Part shown: positions 17,145 to 26,259 of the stretch, piece by piece
Layout: every line of letters starts with the position of its first letter
Position numbering within the stretch: position 1 is the first letter of the stretch
From: an uncultured Blautia sp.
GTDB lineage: Bacteria; Bacillota; Clostridia; Lachnospirales; Lachnospiraceae
Length of the DNA: 64,000 nucleotides
Direction of reading: 5' to 3'
NCBI GenBank assembly: GCA_937893675.1
Contig: CALBGI010000068.1
Coordinates: 65,861-129,860 of the forward strand
The notes under the pieces: model-generated
What the model saw: the letters and a program-made list of their open reading frames with translations, nothing else
Told to the model about the DNA's origin: nothing
Database searches by the model: none
Translations under genes and position numbers: made by a program

Positions 17145-18083
17145 ATGTATTACTTTATTGTAAATCCCAACTCCCGTTCCGGCCGGGGACAGGTTATCTG
17201 GCTGCAGCTTCAGAAGGTTCTTTCGGAACGCAGGATCGCCTACCGGGCATACCTCACCGAATATGTCGGCCATGCCAAAGAGCTCGCGGCTTTCATCAGC
17301 CAAAAAGGGACTTCCGAAGCCCCGGTGTCTCTCATCGCCGTAGGCGGAGACGGCACGATCCACGAGGTGCTTACGGGAATTTCGGAATTTGACCGGATTC
17401 TTTTCGGTTTCATTCCCACCGGCTCCGGCAACGATTTCTGCCGCGGCATGAAGCTTCCTTCCGATCCTCTGAAGGCTCTGGATGTGATCCTTTCAAAAGA
17501 GCACATACAGACTATAGATGTTCCATATCTTGTAACAGACAACCAAAAACGGCGTTTCGGCATCAGCGCCGGCATGGGCTTTGACGCAGCGGTATGCCAG
17601 GGAGTTCAGGCATCTGCTTTCAAAAAAGTATTCAACACGCTTGGACTTGGCAAGCTGATCTATGTGTTCATCGCTCTGCGTCAGATTCTTTTTATGAATC
17701 CCGTGCCCATGACACTTTCTCTGGACGGAAACCGAAAATACCATTTCCCCGGAGTCTATTTCGCAGCAGTCATGAATCTCAAATATGAAGGCGGAGGATT
17801 TTGTTTCTGCCCTTCTGCCCGATATGACGACGGGATCCTCGATGTGATCGTTGTGGAGAAGATGCCAAAACTGAAATTTCTTTTCTGCCTTCCCACCGCG
17901 CTTTGGGGAAAGCATACTCGTTTCCGGGGCATCCATACGCTTCGCTGCAGAGAAGTAAACATGTCCGGCCCGATCCCTCTGGTTCTTCATATGGACGGAG
18001 AAATGGGAGGGCTCCGAACCAGCCTGTGCGCCGGGATTGAGACAAAACCACTCAAAATCTTTATGCCAAAAAGGAGTAATTAA
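17145..18083 (+). CDS. Diacylglycerol kinase-family lipid kinase (YegS/DagK type)
   Basis: Cytoplasmic lipid kinase of 312 residues. N-terminal YFIVNPNSRSGRG and GGDGTIHEVLTGI around residue 65 are the nucleotide-binding signature of the DAGK catalytic domain; TGSGNDFCRG follows. It phosphorylates diacylglycerol or a related lipid; substrate cannot be read from sequence. The PAP2-type phosphatase gene begins one base after its stop, so the two genes for opposite reactions are co-transcribed, which fits lipid-phosphate recycling. Confidence 0.9.
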   Translation: MYYFIVNPNSRSGRGQVIWLQLQKVLSERRIAYRAYLTEYVGHAKELAAFISQKGTSEAPVSLIAVGGDGTIHEVLTGISEFDRILFGFIPTGSGNDFCRGMKLPSDPLKALDVILSKEHIQTIDVPYLVTDNQKRRFGISAGMGFDAAVCQGVQASAFKKVFNTLGLGKLIYVFIALRQILFMNPVPMTLSLDGNRKYHFPGVYFAAVMNLKYEGGGFCFCPSARYDDGILDVIVVEKMPKLKFLFCLPTALWGKHTRFRGIHTLRCREVNMSGPIPLVLHMDGEMGGLRTSLCAGIETKPLKIFMPKRSN

Positions 18084-18084
18084 T

Positions 18085-18777
18085 TTGTCAGAATTTTTGA
18101 AGAAGTATAAACATGGATTTATCATTCTCATATACAGCATGATCTATATCCTGCTGTTTGCCTGGCTTGAGAGACTTCCTGTACATGGGTTCCACGTAGT
18201 CCATACGGTTTTCGATGATATGATTCCCTTCTGCGAATTTTTCATTGTCCCGTATCTTTTGTGGTTCCCCTATATGATCGGGACTGTCCTGTACTTCATC
18301 TTTGTCAATAAGGACAAACACGAATACTATCAGCTTGTTTTTAACCTGATGATGGGTATGACAATCTTTCTGATCGTCTCCTACGTGTATCCCAATATAC
18401 AGCACCTGCGCCCCACGGAATTCCCCAGGGACAACATTTTTACCGATATGGTCGCCATGCTTTACCGCACCGATACACCGACAAATATCCTGCCCAGCAT
18501 TCATGTGTTTAACTCTCTGGCCATCCATATGTCTCTGACCAACTGTCAGGCTCTGAAGGACAAAAAAATCGTGAAGAACGCGTCTCTGGCGCTTACCATT
18601 CTCATTATCATGTCCACGATGTTCCTGAAACAGCATTCTGTCATTGACGTATGTCTGGGCGCGACTCTGGCGCTGTTCGGATTTTTGATCTTCTATCCTC
18701 AGCGCGCCGGCGAAAAAGAAGGCAGCCACGCATTCTTCCGTCCAGACAGCAAAAAGGGTACCGGTTACCGTTATTAA
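18085..18777 (+). CDS. PAP2-family membrane phosphatase
   Basis: A membrane protein of 230 residues with about six helices. The start is a TTG at 18085, supported by AAGGAG eight bases upstream and by its place one base after the kinase stop; an in-frame ATG lies at 18037 inside the kinase gene. Active-site pieces are LPSIHVF (SxH) and HSVIDVCLG (SxxxD), while the first motif (KxxxxxxRP) is only partly recognisable as HLRPTEFPRD. It probably dephosphorylates a lipid phosphate at the outer face of the membrane. Confidence 0.85.
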   Translation: MSEFLKKYKHGFIILIYSMIYILLFAWLERLPVHGFHVVHTVFDDMIPFCEFFIVPYLLWFPYMIGTVLYFIFVNKDKHEYYQLVFNLMMGMTIFLIVSYVYPNIQHLRPTEFPRDNIFTDMVAMLYRTDTPTNILPSIHVFNSLAIHMSLTNCQALKDKKIVKNASLALTILIIMSTMFLKQHSVIDVCLGATLALFGFLIFYPQRAGEKEGSHAFFRPDSKKGTGYRY

Positions 18778-18794
18778 GAATCTTTCTCTCCTAT

Positions 18795-18838
18795 AAAAAC
18801 GCTGCAAACTCCAAAGACTTGGAATCTGCAGCGTTTTT
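18795..18838. terminator. Bidirectional terminator between PAP2 and glycosyltransferase genes
   Basis: Arms aaaaacgctgca and tgcagcgttttt form a 12-bp stem ending in A and T runs on both sides, serving the converging genes at 18777 and 18849. Confidence 0.85.
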
Positions 18839-18848
18839 GTTTCGCTGT

Positions 18849-19865
18849 TTAATTGAATCCGTAAAACTTCTGACAGATCTTATAGGCCGCAACTGACATT
18901 TTGCGTCCGCCCCGTCCCGGAAGATTCATCACTCTGCCAAACAGACTGTGTCGCAGTTTGCTGTACAGGATCCGGTTTTCTCCACGGATATATTCCAGCA
19001 GCGCTTTCTTCTTCTCCAGTGCCTCCTCCGTCTCTGCGCGGATAAGCATGATAGAAGAAATCGTTGTGATAATATCCAGGTAATTGAACATATATGCCCG
19101 CATCCGCTTGTTTGTAAAATTATTGCGGTTGTAGACATCCACCATAAGCTTGTTCACGCGGATCTGCTGGTCAATTCTCTTTATCATCACCTTTTCATTT
19201 ACAGACTGATCGTCCCGTCCGATAAAGTAACGGTAAAAATTCACATCCAGGTAATACATGTTCTCCACGTAGGGAAGCGGTTCATAGGCAAACAGGTTGT
19301 CCACGTAAAAGGTATGCTTGGGCAGCTCAAGACCGCAGTCGTGAAGCAGCTGGGTTCTGTAGATCATGGAGTGCATGAGAAGATATTTTCCTTTTTTCAT
19401 GTGGCGCACCTGCTCCCAGCCAAAAATCTCTTCTGTGGGGAAACAGTTTCGGTACTGCATGACTTTTTTTCTCGTTGCTCCCTGCTTTTCGTAGACAAAA
19501 TTGCTGATCAGCAGATCCACGGTTTTGGGTCCGCGGGTCAGCATCTCCAGGGTCGTGAGAATTTTTTTGTAGGATTCTTCATCCACCCAGTCGTCGCTGT
19601 CCACCACCTTAAAGTAAAGGCCTGTCGCATTTCGGATCCCGGCATTCACAGCCTCGCCGTGACCGCCGTTTTCCTGATGGATCGCCCGGATGATGGTCGG
19701 ATATTTTTTTGCATAGGCATCCGCAATTTCCGCGGTCCTGTCCTTGGATCCATCGTCCACGATCAGAATTTCCACGTCCTCCCCGCCCACAAGCAGGGAA
19801 TCCACACAATGCTCCATATATGCCTCCGAGTTATAACAGGGAATGGCAATGCTCAATAATTTCAT
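18849..19865 (-). CDS. Glycosyltransferase family 2
   Basis: A 338-residue GT-A enzyme beginning MKLLSIAIPCYNSEAYMEHC. The nucleotide-sugar site has IVDDGSKDRT and the metal-binding motif VDSDDWVDE. I chose the ATG at 19865 because GGAGG precedes it and the catalytic domain starts there. It overlaps the mutY stop by four bases (ATGA). There is no strong membrane helix, so it is likely peripheral or cytoplasmic. It should extend a glycan or glycolipid; acceptor and sugar unknown. Its link with DNA-repair mutY appears to be operon convenience. Confidence 0.9.
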   Translation of the reverse strand: MKLLSIAIPCYNSEAYMEHCVDSLLVGGEDVEILIVDDGSKDRTAEIADAYAKKYPTIIRAIHQENGGHGEAVNAGIRNATGLYFKVVDSDDWVDEESYKKILTTLEMLTRGPKTVDLLISNFVYEKQGATRKKVMQYRNCFPTEEIFGWEQVRHMKKGKYLLMHSMIYRTQLLHDCGLELPKHTFYVDNLFAYEPLPYVENMYYLDVNFYRYFIGRDDQSVNEKVMIKRIDQQIRVNKLMVDVYNRNNFTNKRMRAYMFNYLDIITTISSIMLIRAETEEALEKKKALLEYIRGENRILYSKLRHSLFGRVMNLPGRGGRKMSVAAYKICQKFYGFN

Positions 19866-20917
19866 ACAATTTCCTCCTTCATGTACTTTACATACGCGCC
19901 AAACGCAGATGGAATGGCATAGTTTTTTTCTGACTGACGGCGCTCCACAAACAGAAGCTCCGGTGTCTGTGCTTCCTCCAAGGAAGCAACCCGGATACGG
20001 TAGGCCTTCATCCTCCATTCAATATGGGAAAAAATATGCTTGGCATCCGGCAGCGCTTCAATGTGCAGGGCATCCAGCTGCAGCTCCTTTACATAAGAAA
20101 GCGCCTCCCGCTCTGACAGATGCCCTTCCGTGTTGGGAAGCTCAAAAAGTCCTGCCAGAAGCCCTTTTTGCGGACGCTTCCGTATGGCCGTATAATTGCC
20201 GTCCTGAATGACAAATACCGTGCGCTCCTCGATCACGCGCTGTTTTTTCGGCGCTTTTACCGGAAGCCCCATGGCCGTCCCATGGGAACAGGCCAGACAC
20301 CAGGGACGCACCGGACAGACTTCACATTTCGGCTGGCCGTTCGGCACACACACAACTGCCCCCAGCTCCATGAGCGCCTGGTTAAAATCACCGGCCTCCC
20401 CCTCCGGAATGATCTCCGTAAGCTCTCTTGCCACCCGGTCTTTCACAGACTGTTTGGTGATATCCTCCCGGTCCTCGCAAATCCTGGAAATGACCCGCAG
20501 CACATTTCCATCCACAGCCGGAACCGGGATCTCGTAGGCAATGGAGGCAATGGCTCCTGCTGTATAAGCTCCTATTCCTTTTAACGACAAAAGCGCCGAA
20601 AAAGATTCAGGAAGCCTCCCATTATATTTTTCCACCACTTCCATCGCCGCCGCCTGCATATTTCGCACACGGCTGTAATAGCCCAGACCTTCCCACAGCT
20701 TCAGCAGCTTGTCCTCCGGGCAGGCTGCCAGCGCCGCCACATCCGGAAGCTCTTTTACAAAACGTAAAAAATAGGGCTTCACTGCCTCCACACGGGTCTG
20801 CTGCAGCATGATTTCCGACACCCAGGTATAATATGCGTTATTGCAGTCCCGCCAGGGAAGCGTTCTTTTATTCTCCCGATACCATGCCAGAAGCGGCTTT
20901 ACAAATTCGTTTTTCAT
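19862..20917 (-). CDS. mutY: A/G-specific adenine DNA glycosylase
   Basis: Removes adenine mispaired with 8-oxoguanine. All domains are present in 351 residues: helix-hairpin-helix/glycosylase core with LPWRDCNNAYYTWVSEIMLQ, catalytic region LKGIGAYTAGAIASIAY with VDGNVLRVISR, iron-sulfur cluster cysteines in CVPNGQPKCEVCPVRPWC, and a C-terminal NUDIX-like domain (EERTVFVIQDGNYTAIRKRP). The ATG overlaps the sfsA stop. The first cysteine spacing is one longer than in the enterobacterial enzyme; I believe this is common in clostridia. Confidence 0.96.
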   Translation of the reverse strand: MKNEFVKPLLAWYRENKRTLPWRDCNNAYYTWVSEIMLQQTRVEAVKPYFLRFVKELPDVAALAACPEDKLLKLWEGLGYYSRVRNMQAAAMEVVEKYNGRLPESFSALLSLKGIGAYTAGAIASIAYEIPVPAVDGNVLRVISRICEDREDITKQSVKDRVARELTEIIPEGEAGDFNQALMELGAVVCVPNGQPKCEVCPVRPWCLACSHGTAMGLPVKAPKKQRVIEERTVFVIQDGNYTAIRKRPQKGLLAGLFELPNTEGHLSEREALSYVKELQLDALHIEALPDAKHIFSHIEWRMKAYRIRVASLEEAQTPELLFVERRQSEKNYAIPSAFGAYVKYMKEEIV

Positions 20918-21609
20918 AAGCCCTCCCTCTCAAGACAAACCGGCACTGCGTCCCGTATTTCAATGGAATTCTCTGTGACCGCGCAGTCCATCGCCAGGAT
21001 ATGAACTCCTGCATTTGCTGCACGCTGCAGGGTTTTGCCGAATTCGCGGTGTGTCTCCCAGTTCGGCTCAAACCGGACAATCCCTTTCATTTGTATCACA
21101 AACAGAAGATACGCCTCATATCCATCCTCCTGGCAGCGTATCAGCTCTTCCATATGCTTGATGCCGCGAAGCGTTGGGGCATCCGGAAAGCGGGCCACAT
21201 TGTCCTGTTCCAGGGTAACTCCCTTGACCTCAATAAAGGCTCTGCGCTTCCCGGATTCCACATAAAGATCAAAGCGGGAATTTCCGTAGGTTTTTTCCCG
21301 GAAAACTTCCCTCTCTTCCGGAAAAAGGCTGCCGTTTCTTATCCACTCCTCCGCTGCACGGTTGGGAATCTGCGAGTCCATATTGATAAGACGCCCTGCT
21401 TTGTTGACGCAGATGATGTCGTACTTTGTTTTTCGCGAAGGATTGCCGCTTCGCTCCAGGATCACCTCTGCGCCTGGCACAAGCAGCTCCCTGCATCTGC
21501 CCGTGTTTTTTACATGAACCGTCTCTACGTGATCTCCAAGCTGTACATGCGCGATAAAACGGTTGGGACGGTCTATAAAAACAGCAGGCAACGTATTCTT
21601 GTATTTCAT
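20914..21609 (-). CDS. sfsA: SfsA family DNA-binding/nuclease-like protein
   Basis: A 231-residue homolog of sugar fermentation stimulation protein. Characteristic pieces are NRFIAHVQLGD, HVKNTGRCRELLVPGAEV, FDLYVESGKRRAFIEVKGVTLE and FPDAPTLRGIKHMEEL. The FDLY...EVKG part resembles a restriction-nuclease-type core. Its exact role is unclear even in model organisms. It heads a tightly overlapping operon with mutY and the glycosyltransferase, and its promoter is back to back with that of the HAD gene. Confidence 0.93.
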   Translation of the reverse strand: MKYKNTLPAVFIDRPNRFIAHVQLGDHVETVHVKNTGRCRELLVPGAEVILERSGNPSRKTKYDIICVNKAGRLINMDSQIPNRAAEEWIRNGSLFPEEREVFREKTYGNSRFDLYVESGKRRAFIEVKGVTLEQDNVARFPDAPTLRGIKHMEELIRCQEDGYEAYLLFVIQMKGIVRFEPNWETHREFGKTLQRAANAGVHILAMDCAVTENSIEIRDAVPVCLEREGL

Positions 21610-21686
21610 CCTTTGTTCTCCATATCTCTTTTTTCACCCGTTCAAGCAGGAAATACCCTGTACACTGAAATTCAGCAAGTGTTCCT

Positions 21687-21744
21687 ATTATACCATATCC
21701 CCTGCAAAATGACAGTTGATTTTTTGTTGTTTCTTCGCTAGAAT
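21687..21744. promoter_or_regulatory. Back-to-back divergent promoters of sfsA and the HAD phosphatase
   Basis: Minus strand: CTGTCA (21710-21715), 17 bases, TATAAT (21687-21692) toward sfsA. Plus strand: TTGATT (21716-21721), 17 bases, TAGAAT (21739-21744) toward the HAD gene. The two -35 hexamers abut. Confidence 0.75.
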
Positions 21745-21809
21745 ATTACTACTAATGTTTATATTTCCGGAATGCAACATTCTTTATCCGGATTTAAGAA
21801 AGGAAGATT

Positions 21810-22430
21810 ATGGACAGTATCATTTTTGATGTGGACGGCACCATGTGGGATTCCACAGACATTGTGGCCCGTTCCTGGAACGAATATCTTCAGAACAATA
21901 CCTCTGTGGAAGCGTGTCTCACGGCAAAACAGCTGAAACGTCTTTTTGGCAGGCTCCTGCCGGACATTGCCGCAGCGCTGTTTCCTTCCCTTCCCAAAGA
22001 GGAACAGCTCCGCCTGATCGACGGCTGCTGTCAGGCAGAGCACGAAGCACTTCTCAGGGAATGCGCGCCTCTCTATCCCCGCCTTGAAGAAACCCTGGAC
22101 ATTTTGAGCAGGCGGTTTCCGCTGTTCATTGTGAGCAACTGTCAGGCCGGCTATATCGAGGTTTTTCTTCAAGCGACCGGATTTTCCAAATATTTCAAAG
22201 GGCATCTGTGCCCCGGCGACACCGGCAACGCCAAAGCGGAGAATATCCTGCAGATCATCCGGGATTTTTCGCTCCGGCAGCCCGTGTACGTAGGCGACAC
22301 CCTCGGGGATGCCGCTGCCTGTCAGGAGGCAGATGTCCCCTTTATCTTCGCATCCTATGGCTTCGGGGATGTAAAAAATCCCTGGAAGAGCATTTCCTGC
22401 CCCATGGAGCTTACGGATATCTGCAAATAG
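21810..22430 (+). CDS. HAD-superfamily phosphatase (Gph/PgmB-like)
   Basis: A 206-residue haloacid-dehalogenase-type hydrolase. Motif I is IIFDVDGTMWDST (nucleophile D8), motif II FIVSNCQAG, motif III/IV the lysine region followed by YVGDTLGDAAACQEADV. A helical cap (C1 type) sits between motifs I and II. The start has AAAGGAAGATT upstream. It probably dephosphorylates a small phosphate ester such as phosphoglycolate; HAD substrates cannot be assigned from motifs alone. Confidence 0.9.
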   Translation: MDSIIFDVDGTMWDSTDIVARSWNEYLQNNTSVEACLTAKQLKRLFGRLLPDIAAALFPSLPKEEQLRLIDGCCQAEHEALLRECAPLYPRLEETLDILSRRFPLFIVSNCQAGYIEVFLQATGFSKYFKGHLCPGDTGNAKAENILQIIRDFSLRQPVYVGDTLGDAAACQEADVPFIFASYGFGDVKNPWKSISCPMELTDICK

Positions 22431-22441
22431 ATCTGTCTCGC

Positions 22442-22477
22442 AAAAAAGCCTTTGCATCTTCCTGCAAAGGCTTTTTT
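22442..22477. terminator. Bidirectional terminator between HAD and small membrane protein genes
   Basis: Perfect 15-bp inverted repeat, six-base loop, with A and T runs at both ends, between converging genes. Confidence 0.92.
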
Positions 22478-22486
22478 GATGTCATA

Positions 22487-22783
22487 TTACTTAATCTTGC
22501 ATTTCTTCTGAATATAGATGATCAGAACTGCGAAGATAAGAACGATCACCACCATGTAGATGATCTTCGCCGCAAATGTCTTGGTAATACAGTCGATCGC
22601 GGTCGCAATTCCCACCAGAACAAGGGCAATTCCGCTGGCACGCTCCATTTTCTTTTCATCAAAGCGTTTCTTGCGTTCCTGGCTGTTTCCCCCGCCCATG
22701 AAAACACTTCCGTGCCCGGTGAGCATCATCACTCCGGCAATCAAAGAGCCTGCGATAATAAACAAATTCAAAGCATCCATCAT
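22487..22783 (-). CDS. Small membrane protein of unknown function
   Basis: A 98-residue protein with about three hydrophobic segments (residues 5-22, 45-63 and 70-90) separated by a charged loop (NSQERKKRFDEKKMERASG). I set the start at ATG 22783 (an adjacent ATG at 22780 is equally possible) behind AGGAG. It lies 29 bases after the L,D-transpeptidase gene and is probably co-transcribed with it. I do not recognise the family. Confidence 0.8.
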   Translation of the reverse strand: MMDALNLFIIAGSLIAGVMMLTGHGSVFMGGGNSQERKKRFDEKKMERASGIALVLVGIATAIDCITKTFAAKIIYMVVIVLIFAVLIIYIQKKCKIK

Positions 22784-22812
22784 TTTTTTAAGTCTCCTAT
22801 TGTGCCTATATT

Positions 22813-24375
22813 CTAGTAAAAACATACAATCGGCACATCATACTGAATAATGCTGTACAATGTTGCCGCATTGGACGGCGGCATATTGATACAGCCGTGA
22901 GAGCCGCCATAAAGGTATCGGTCTCCTCCAAAATAAGGCTGCCAGTCCGCATCATGGAAGCCTATGCCTCCGTTAAACGGCATCCAGTACTGAACCGGCG
23001 TCTCGTATTCATACCCGCCATCCGGTCCAACGCCTCCGCGAAGAACGGAAGGACTGGATTTGGAATACAGCTTAAATATTCCGGGAGGTGTCTCTCTGTC
23101 CGGATCTCCTGCCAGTCCGGATACGATCTCACTGTCAAAAATAATATATCCGTCCTGATAGTAGTACATATGCTGCGTCCCCATATCCACCTCGATATAG
23201 GTGCTTCCGATGTCATTGTAGCCGTGTGCATTGGCACGCATTTCGTAAACCGGCTCTCTCGTCGTCTGCACGCCATTCTGGATATCCTGCAAAAGCTGCG
23301 CAGCCTCACCTGCCTGGTCAATCTTCCATCCATAGGCGCTTCCATACACATAAACCGTACGCCCATTGGTTGTATAAAACTCCCGGGTAGTTCCGACGGT
23401 ATCGTGATCCGCAGCAAGCTGCGCCACATAATCCGCAATGTGCTGCTGAAAAGCATCCGAATCCTGAAGCAGTCTGCCCTTTTCATCAAACTGCAGCCAG
23501 TCCTTGATCGTGCTTCCGTCCAGTGTGACGGTCTGCTCTCCGAAGGTATAGGTAATGTTGGCCTTGGTAAAATTATTGTAAGCCATTACGGTATCCTGAA
23601 GCTCCGGATCCGTGCTCACCACTGCCGCCTTGTTGTAGGCATCCGGATTCGCCGCAAAGTCCACGGAAGGAAGGCTGGATGATATCGCCTCCTCCAGAAT
23701 GCGATACGCCTGCTTTACATTCAGCTGACTTCCTTCTGTCTCAGGCATAATGACAAACTCTGTGTTGTTAAACGCCACATAGGCATCCTCCGGTGCAATC
23801 TGGTTGGCTTCCTGCGCACAGTCCAGGGTTTTGATCTTATTCTGCAGCAGGGACTTGTCAAAGGCCACATTCTGCGCTGCAGTGTACTCGGTCTTTCCGA
23901 AGAGCCCGGTCACCCACTCATAAGGTTTTTGCTGTTTCAGCAGGTTCAAAACCTCTCCGTTGGACAGATAATGATAGCCGATCTCATTTCCCGCAATGCT
24001 CTGGGGCTGAAGATTTCTGGATGCCACCTGGATGCTGTAATTTCCCACCTGCTGGGCAATGCTCTGCTCTGCCTCATAAGCTGTTTTTCCGGAGCAGTCG
24101 ATCCCGTTGATGCTGGTACCCGGGAAAAAATGATAGGAATAATAGTAAGAAATACCGGCATAAGACGTCACAGCCAGCGCTGCCAGCAGAGCGACGGTCA
24201 TTCCCGTAACCTTAATCCCTTTATGTTTCTTTTTCGGTACCGGATCCAGCGGCTTCACAAATTCCTCATCATCCATGGCAACATACGCGATCTTTCCTGG
24301 ACGAGCTGATTTTTTTTGCGGAACCTGTCCTCTCTCCGAAATCTGTAATTCTTCTTTTTTCTTTTCGCTGTTCAT
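22813..24375 (-). CDS. L,D-transpeptidase with PG-binding-4 domain (YkuD family)
   Basis: A membrane-anchored cell-wall enzyme of 520 residues. It has a basic cytoplasmic N-terminus, one helix at about 53-75, then a peptidoglycan-binding type 4 region (about 80-380) of the kind preceding clostridial YkuD domains, and a C-terminal YkuD domain with catalytic C495 in GGSHGCINMPPSNA. It cross-links peptidoglycan through meso-diaminopimelate or attaches modifiers. Transcription probably begins at the TATAAT at 24424-24429. Confidence 0.93.
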   Translation of the reverse strand: MNSEKKKEELQISERGQVPQKKSARPGKIAYVAMDDEEFVKPLDPVPKKKHKGIKVTGMTVALLAALAVTSYAGISYYYSYHFFPGTSINGIDCSGKTAYEAEQSIAQQVGNYSIQVASRNLQPQSIAGNEIGYHYLSNGEVLNLLKQQKPYEWVTGLFGKTEYTAAQNVAFDKSLLQNKIKTLDCAQEANQIAPEDAYVAFNNTEFVIMPETEGSQLNVKQAYRILEEAISSSLPSVDFAANPDAYNKAAVVSTDPELQDTVMAYNNFTKANITYTFGEQTVTLDGSTIKDWLQFDEKGRLLQDSDAFQQHIADYVAQLAADHDTVGTTREFYTTNGRTVYVYGSAYGWKIDQAGEAAQLLQDIQNGVQTTREPVYEMRANAHGYNDIGSTYIEVDMGTQHMYYYQDGYIIFDSEIVSGLAGDPDRETPPGIFKLYSKSSPSVLRGGVGPDGGYEYETPVQYWMPFNGGIGFHDADWQPYFGGDRYLYGGSHGCINMPPSNAATLYSIIQYDVPIVCFY

Positions 24376-24423
24376 CTACAATCTCCTCGACATAACACGC
24401 GCAAAAAACTCTATAGCTCCTCT

Positions 24424-24429
24424 ATTATA
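24424..24429 (-). promoter_or_regulatory. -10 element of the L,D-transpeptidase gene
   Basis: A perfect TATAAT on the minus strand 49 bases before the start codon; no good -35 is visible. Confidence 0.5.
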
Positions 24430-24577
24430 ACATAATTCTCCAATTTTGCACCTATTATTGTATTTTTTTAAAAAGTTTAATACTTTTGTTACAGATAGCA
24501 GCTTCTCTTTTCTTGTTATTGTATCCGCGGGTATTTTTTTTATCCGACAGAACCGCTGCCTATTTGTAGAAGAAAAA

Positions 24578-24627
24578 CAGAGCTGTTGCCAGATCCCGCT
24601 CTCTCGCGGATCCGACAACAGCTCTGT
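24578..24627 (-). terminator. Terminator of gpmI
   Basis: A 12-bp outer stem (ACAGAGCTGTTG / CAACAGCTCTGT) with an inner GATCCG-type stem, followed on the minus strand by TTTTTCTTCT; it begins 15 bases past the gpmI stop. Confidence 0.9.
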
Positions 24628-24641
24628 CTTATGATTCAAAA

Positions 24642-26183
24642 TTATTTTTTCTGAAGAAGAGATTTTCCGGTCATTTCCTCCGGCTGCTCCATTCCCATCA
24701 GCTCGATGAGCGTCGGGATGATATCTGCAAGGCATCCGCCCTCACGAAGTGTATATGCAGGATCTGCGTTCACCAGGATGAACGGCACCGGATTCGTTGT
24801 ATGCGCTGTAAAAGGCTCGCCGGTCTCATAATCCATAAGCTGCTCTGCATTTCCGTGGTCTGCGCAGATAAACATCTGTCCGTCAACCTCTTTAATGGCT
24901 TCCACCGCTCTTCCGACGCAGGCGTCTACTGCTTCCACTGCCTGGATCGCTGCGTTTTCCACGCCGGTATGTCCAACCATATCCGGGTTTGCAAAATTAA
25001 TGATGATCACATCATATTTGTCGGATTTGATTGCTTCCACCAGTTTGTCACAGACAGCGGGCGCGCTCATCTCCGGCTGAAGGTCGTAGGTCGCAACCTT
25101 GGGGGATTTTACCAGGATCCTGTCCTCCCCTTTGTTCGGTTCCTCCACGCCGCCGTTGAAGAAGAAGGTCACATGTGCATACTTCTCGGTCTCCGCGATG
25201 CGGGCCTGGGTCATATGATGCGCTGCCAGATATTCGCCAAAGGTATTGTGGAGCTGCACCTTGTGGAAAGCAACCAGCTTATTGCCAATGGTGTCATCAT
25301 AATCCGTAAAGCACACAAAGGTAAGATCCTTTCTTTCGCCTCTGTCAAAGCCCTGGAATGCATCGTCACAGAAAGCTCTTGTGATCTCGCGTGCGCGGTC
25401 CGGACGGAAGTTGAAGAATACAACAGAGTCCTTATCCGAAACCACTGCCACCGGCTTACCGTCTTTCTCAACTACTGTTGGGAGCACAAATTCATCGGTC
25501 TTGTCGTTATCATAGGAATCCTGCACTGCCTGCGCCGCGTCTTCCGCCTTAACGCCCTCGCCCTTTGTGAGCGCCTTGTAAGCCAGCTCTACACGATCCC
25601 AGCGATTGTCGCGGTCCATTGCGTAATAACGTCCGGAAATCACGCCGATCTCACCCACGCCGATTTCCTCCATCTTCGCCTGCAGTGCTTCAATATAGCT
25701 CTTTCCGGATGCCGGCGGAGTATCGCGTCCGTCCAGGAAGCAGTGTACATAAACCTTCTTCAGGCCTTCACGCTTTGCCATCTCCAGAAGTCCGTAGAGA
25801 TGTGTATTGTGGCTGTGCACACCGCCGTCAGACAGAAGTCCCATAAAATGAATTGCAGAATCGTTGTCGCGGGCATTCTTCATCGCCGCCAACAGCGCTT
25901 CGTTCTTGAAAAAGTCTCCATCCTCGATTTCCTTGGTGATTCTGGTCAGTTCCTGGTATACGATACGGCCTGCTCCCATGTTCAGATGTCCAACCTCAGA
26001 GTTGCCCATCTGTCCGTCCGGAAGACCTACCGCAAGTCCGCTGGCATAGCCCTTTACAAAAGGACACTCTGCCATCAGGCTGTCCATAACCGGGGTCTTT
26101 GCCTCGTAAACCGCATTATTTTCTTTTTTTTCGTTCAGGCCGTAACCATCAAGGATCATTAAAACCGTTGGTTTCTTGCTCAT
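24642..26183 (-). CDS. gpmI: 2,3-bisphosphoglycerate-independent phosphoglycerate mutase
   Basis: Glycolytic enzyme interconverting 3- and 2-phosphoglycerate, 513 residues, full length. Alkaline-phosphatase-fold metal motifs are MILDGYGL, the serine nucleophile in GQMGNSEVGHLNMGAGR, HSHNTHLYGLLEMAKREG, INFANPDMVGHTG and CADHGNAEQL. It is transcribed alone, with its own -10 and terminator. Confidence 0.98.
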   Translation of the reverse strand: MSKKPTVLMILDGYGLNEKKENNAVYEAKTPVMDSLMAECPFVKGYASGLAVGLPDGQMGNSEVGHLNMGAGRIVYQELTRITKEIEDGDFFKNEALLAAMKNARDNDSAIHFMGLLSDGGVHSHNTHLYGLLEMAKREGLKKVYVHCFLDGRDTPPASGKSYIEALQAKMEEIGVGEIGVISGRYYAMDRDNRWDRVELAYKALTKGEGVKAEDAAQAVQDSYDNDKTDEFVLPTVVEKDGKPVAVVSDKDSVVFFNFRPDRAREITRAFCDDAFQGFDRGERKDLTFVCFTDYDDTIGNKLVAFHKVQLHNTFGEYLAAHHMTQARIAETEKYAHVTFFFNGGVEEPNKGEDRILVKSPKVATYDLQPEMSAPAVCDKLVEAIKSDKYDVIIINFANPDMVGHTGVENAAIQAVEAVDACVGRAVEAIKEVDGQMFICADHGNAEQLMDYETGEPFTAHTTNPVPFILVNADPAYTLREGGCLADIIPTLIELMGMEQPEEMTGKSLLQKK

Positions 26184-26232
26184 AGTGTTCTCCTTTTATA
26201 TACAAGGTATTTCGTTAAATTTTTCCTACTCT

Positions 26233-26238
26233 ATTATA
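26233..26238 (-). promoter_or_regulatory. -10 element of gpmI
   Basis: TATAAT on the minus strand, 50 bases before the gpmI start; a TTGAAA lies 19 bases upstream, longer than ideal. Confidence 0.5.
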
Positions 26239-26259
26239 GTATCAAAAATCCAAAATTTT

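Noticed and set aside
24801..26162. A 453-codon plus-strand frame opposite gpmI
   Set aside because: Antisense to a complete, motif-verified gpmI; no ribosome site.
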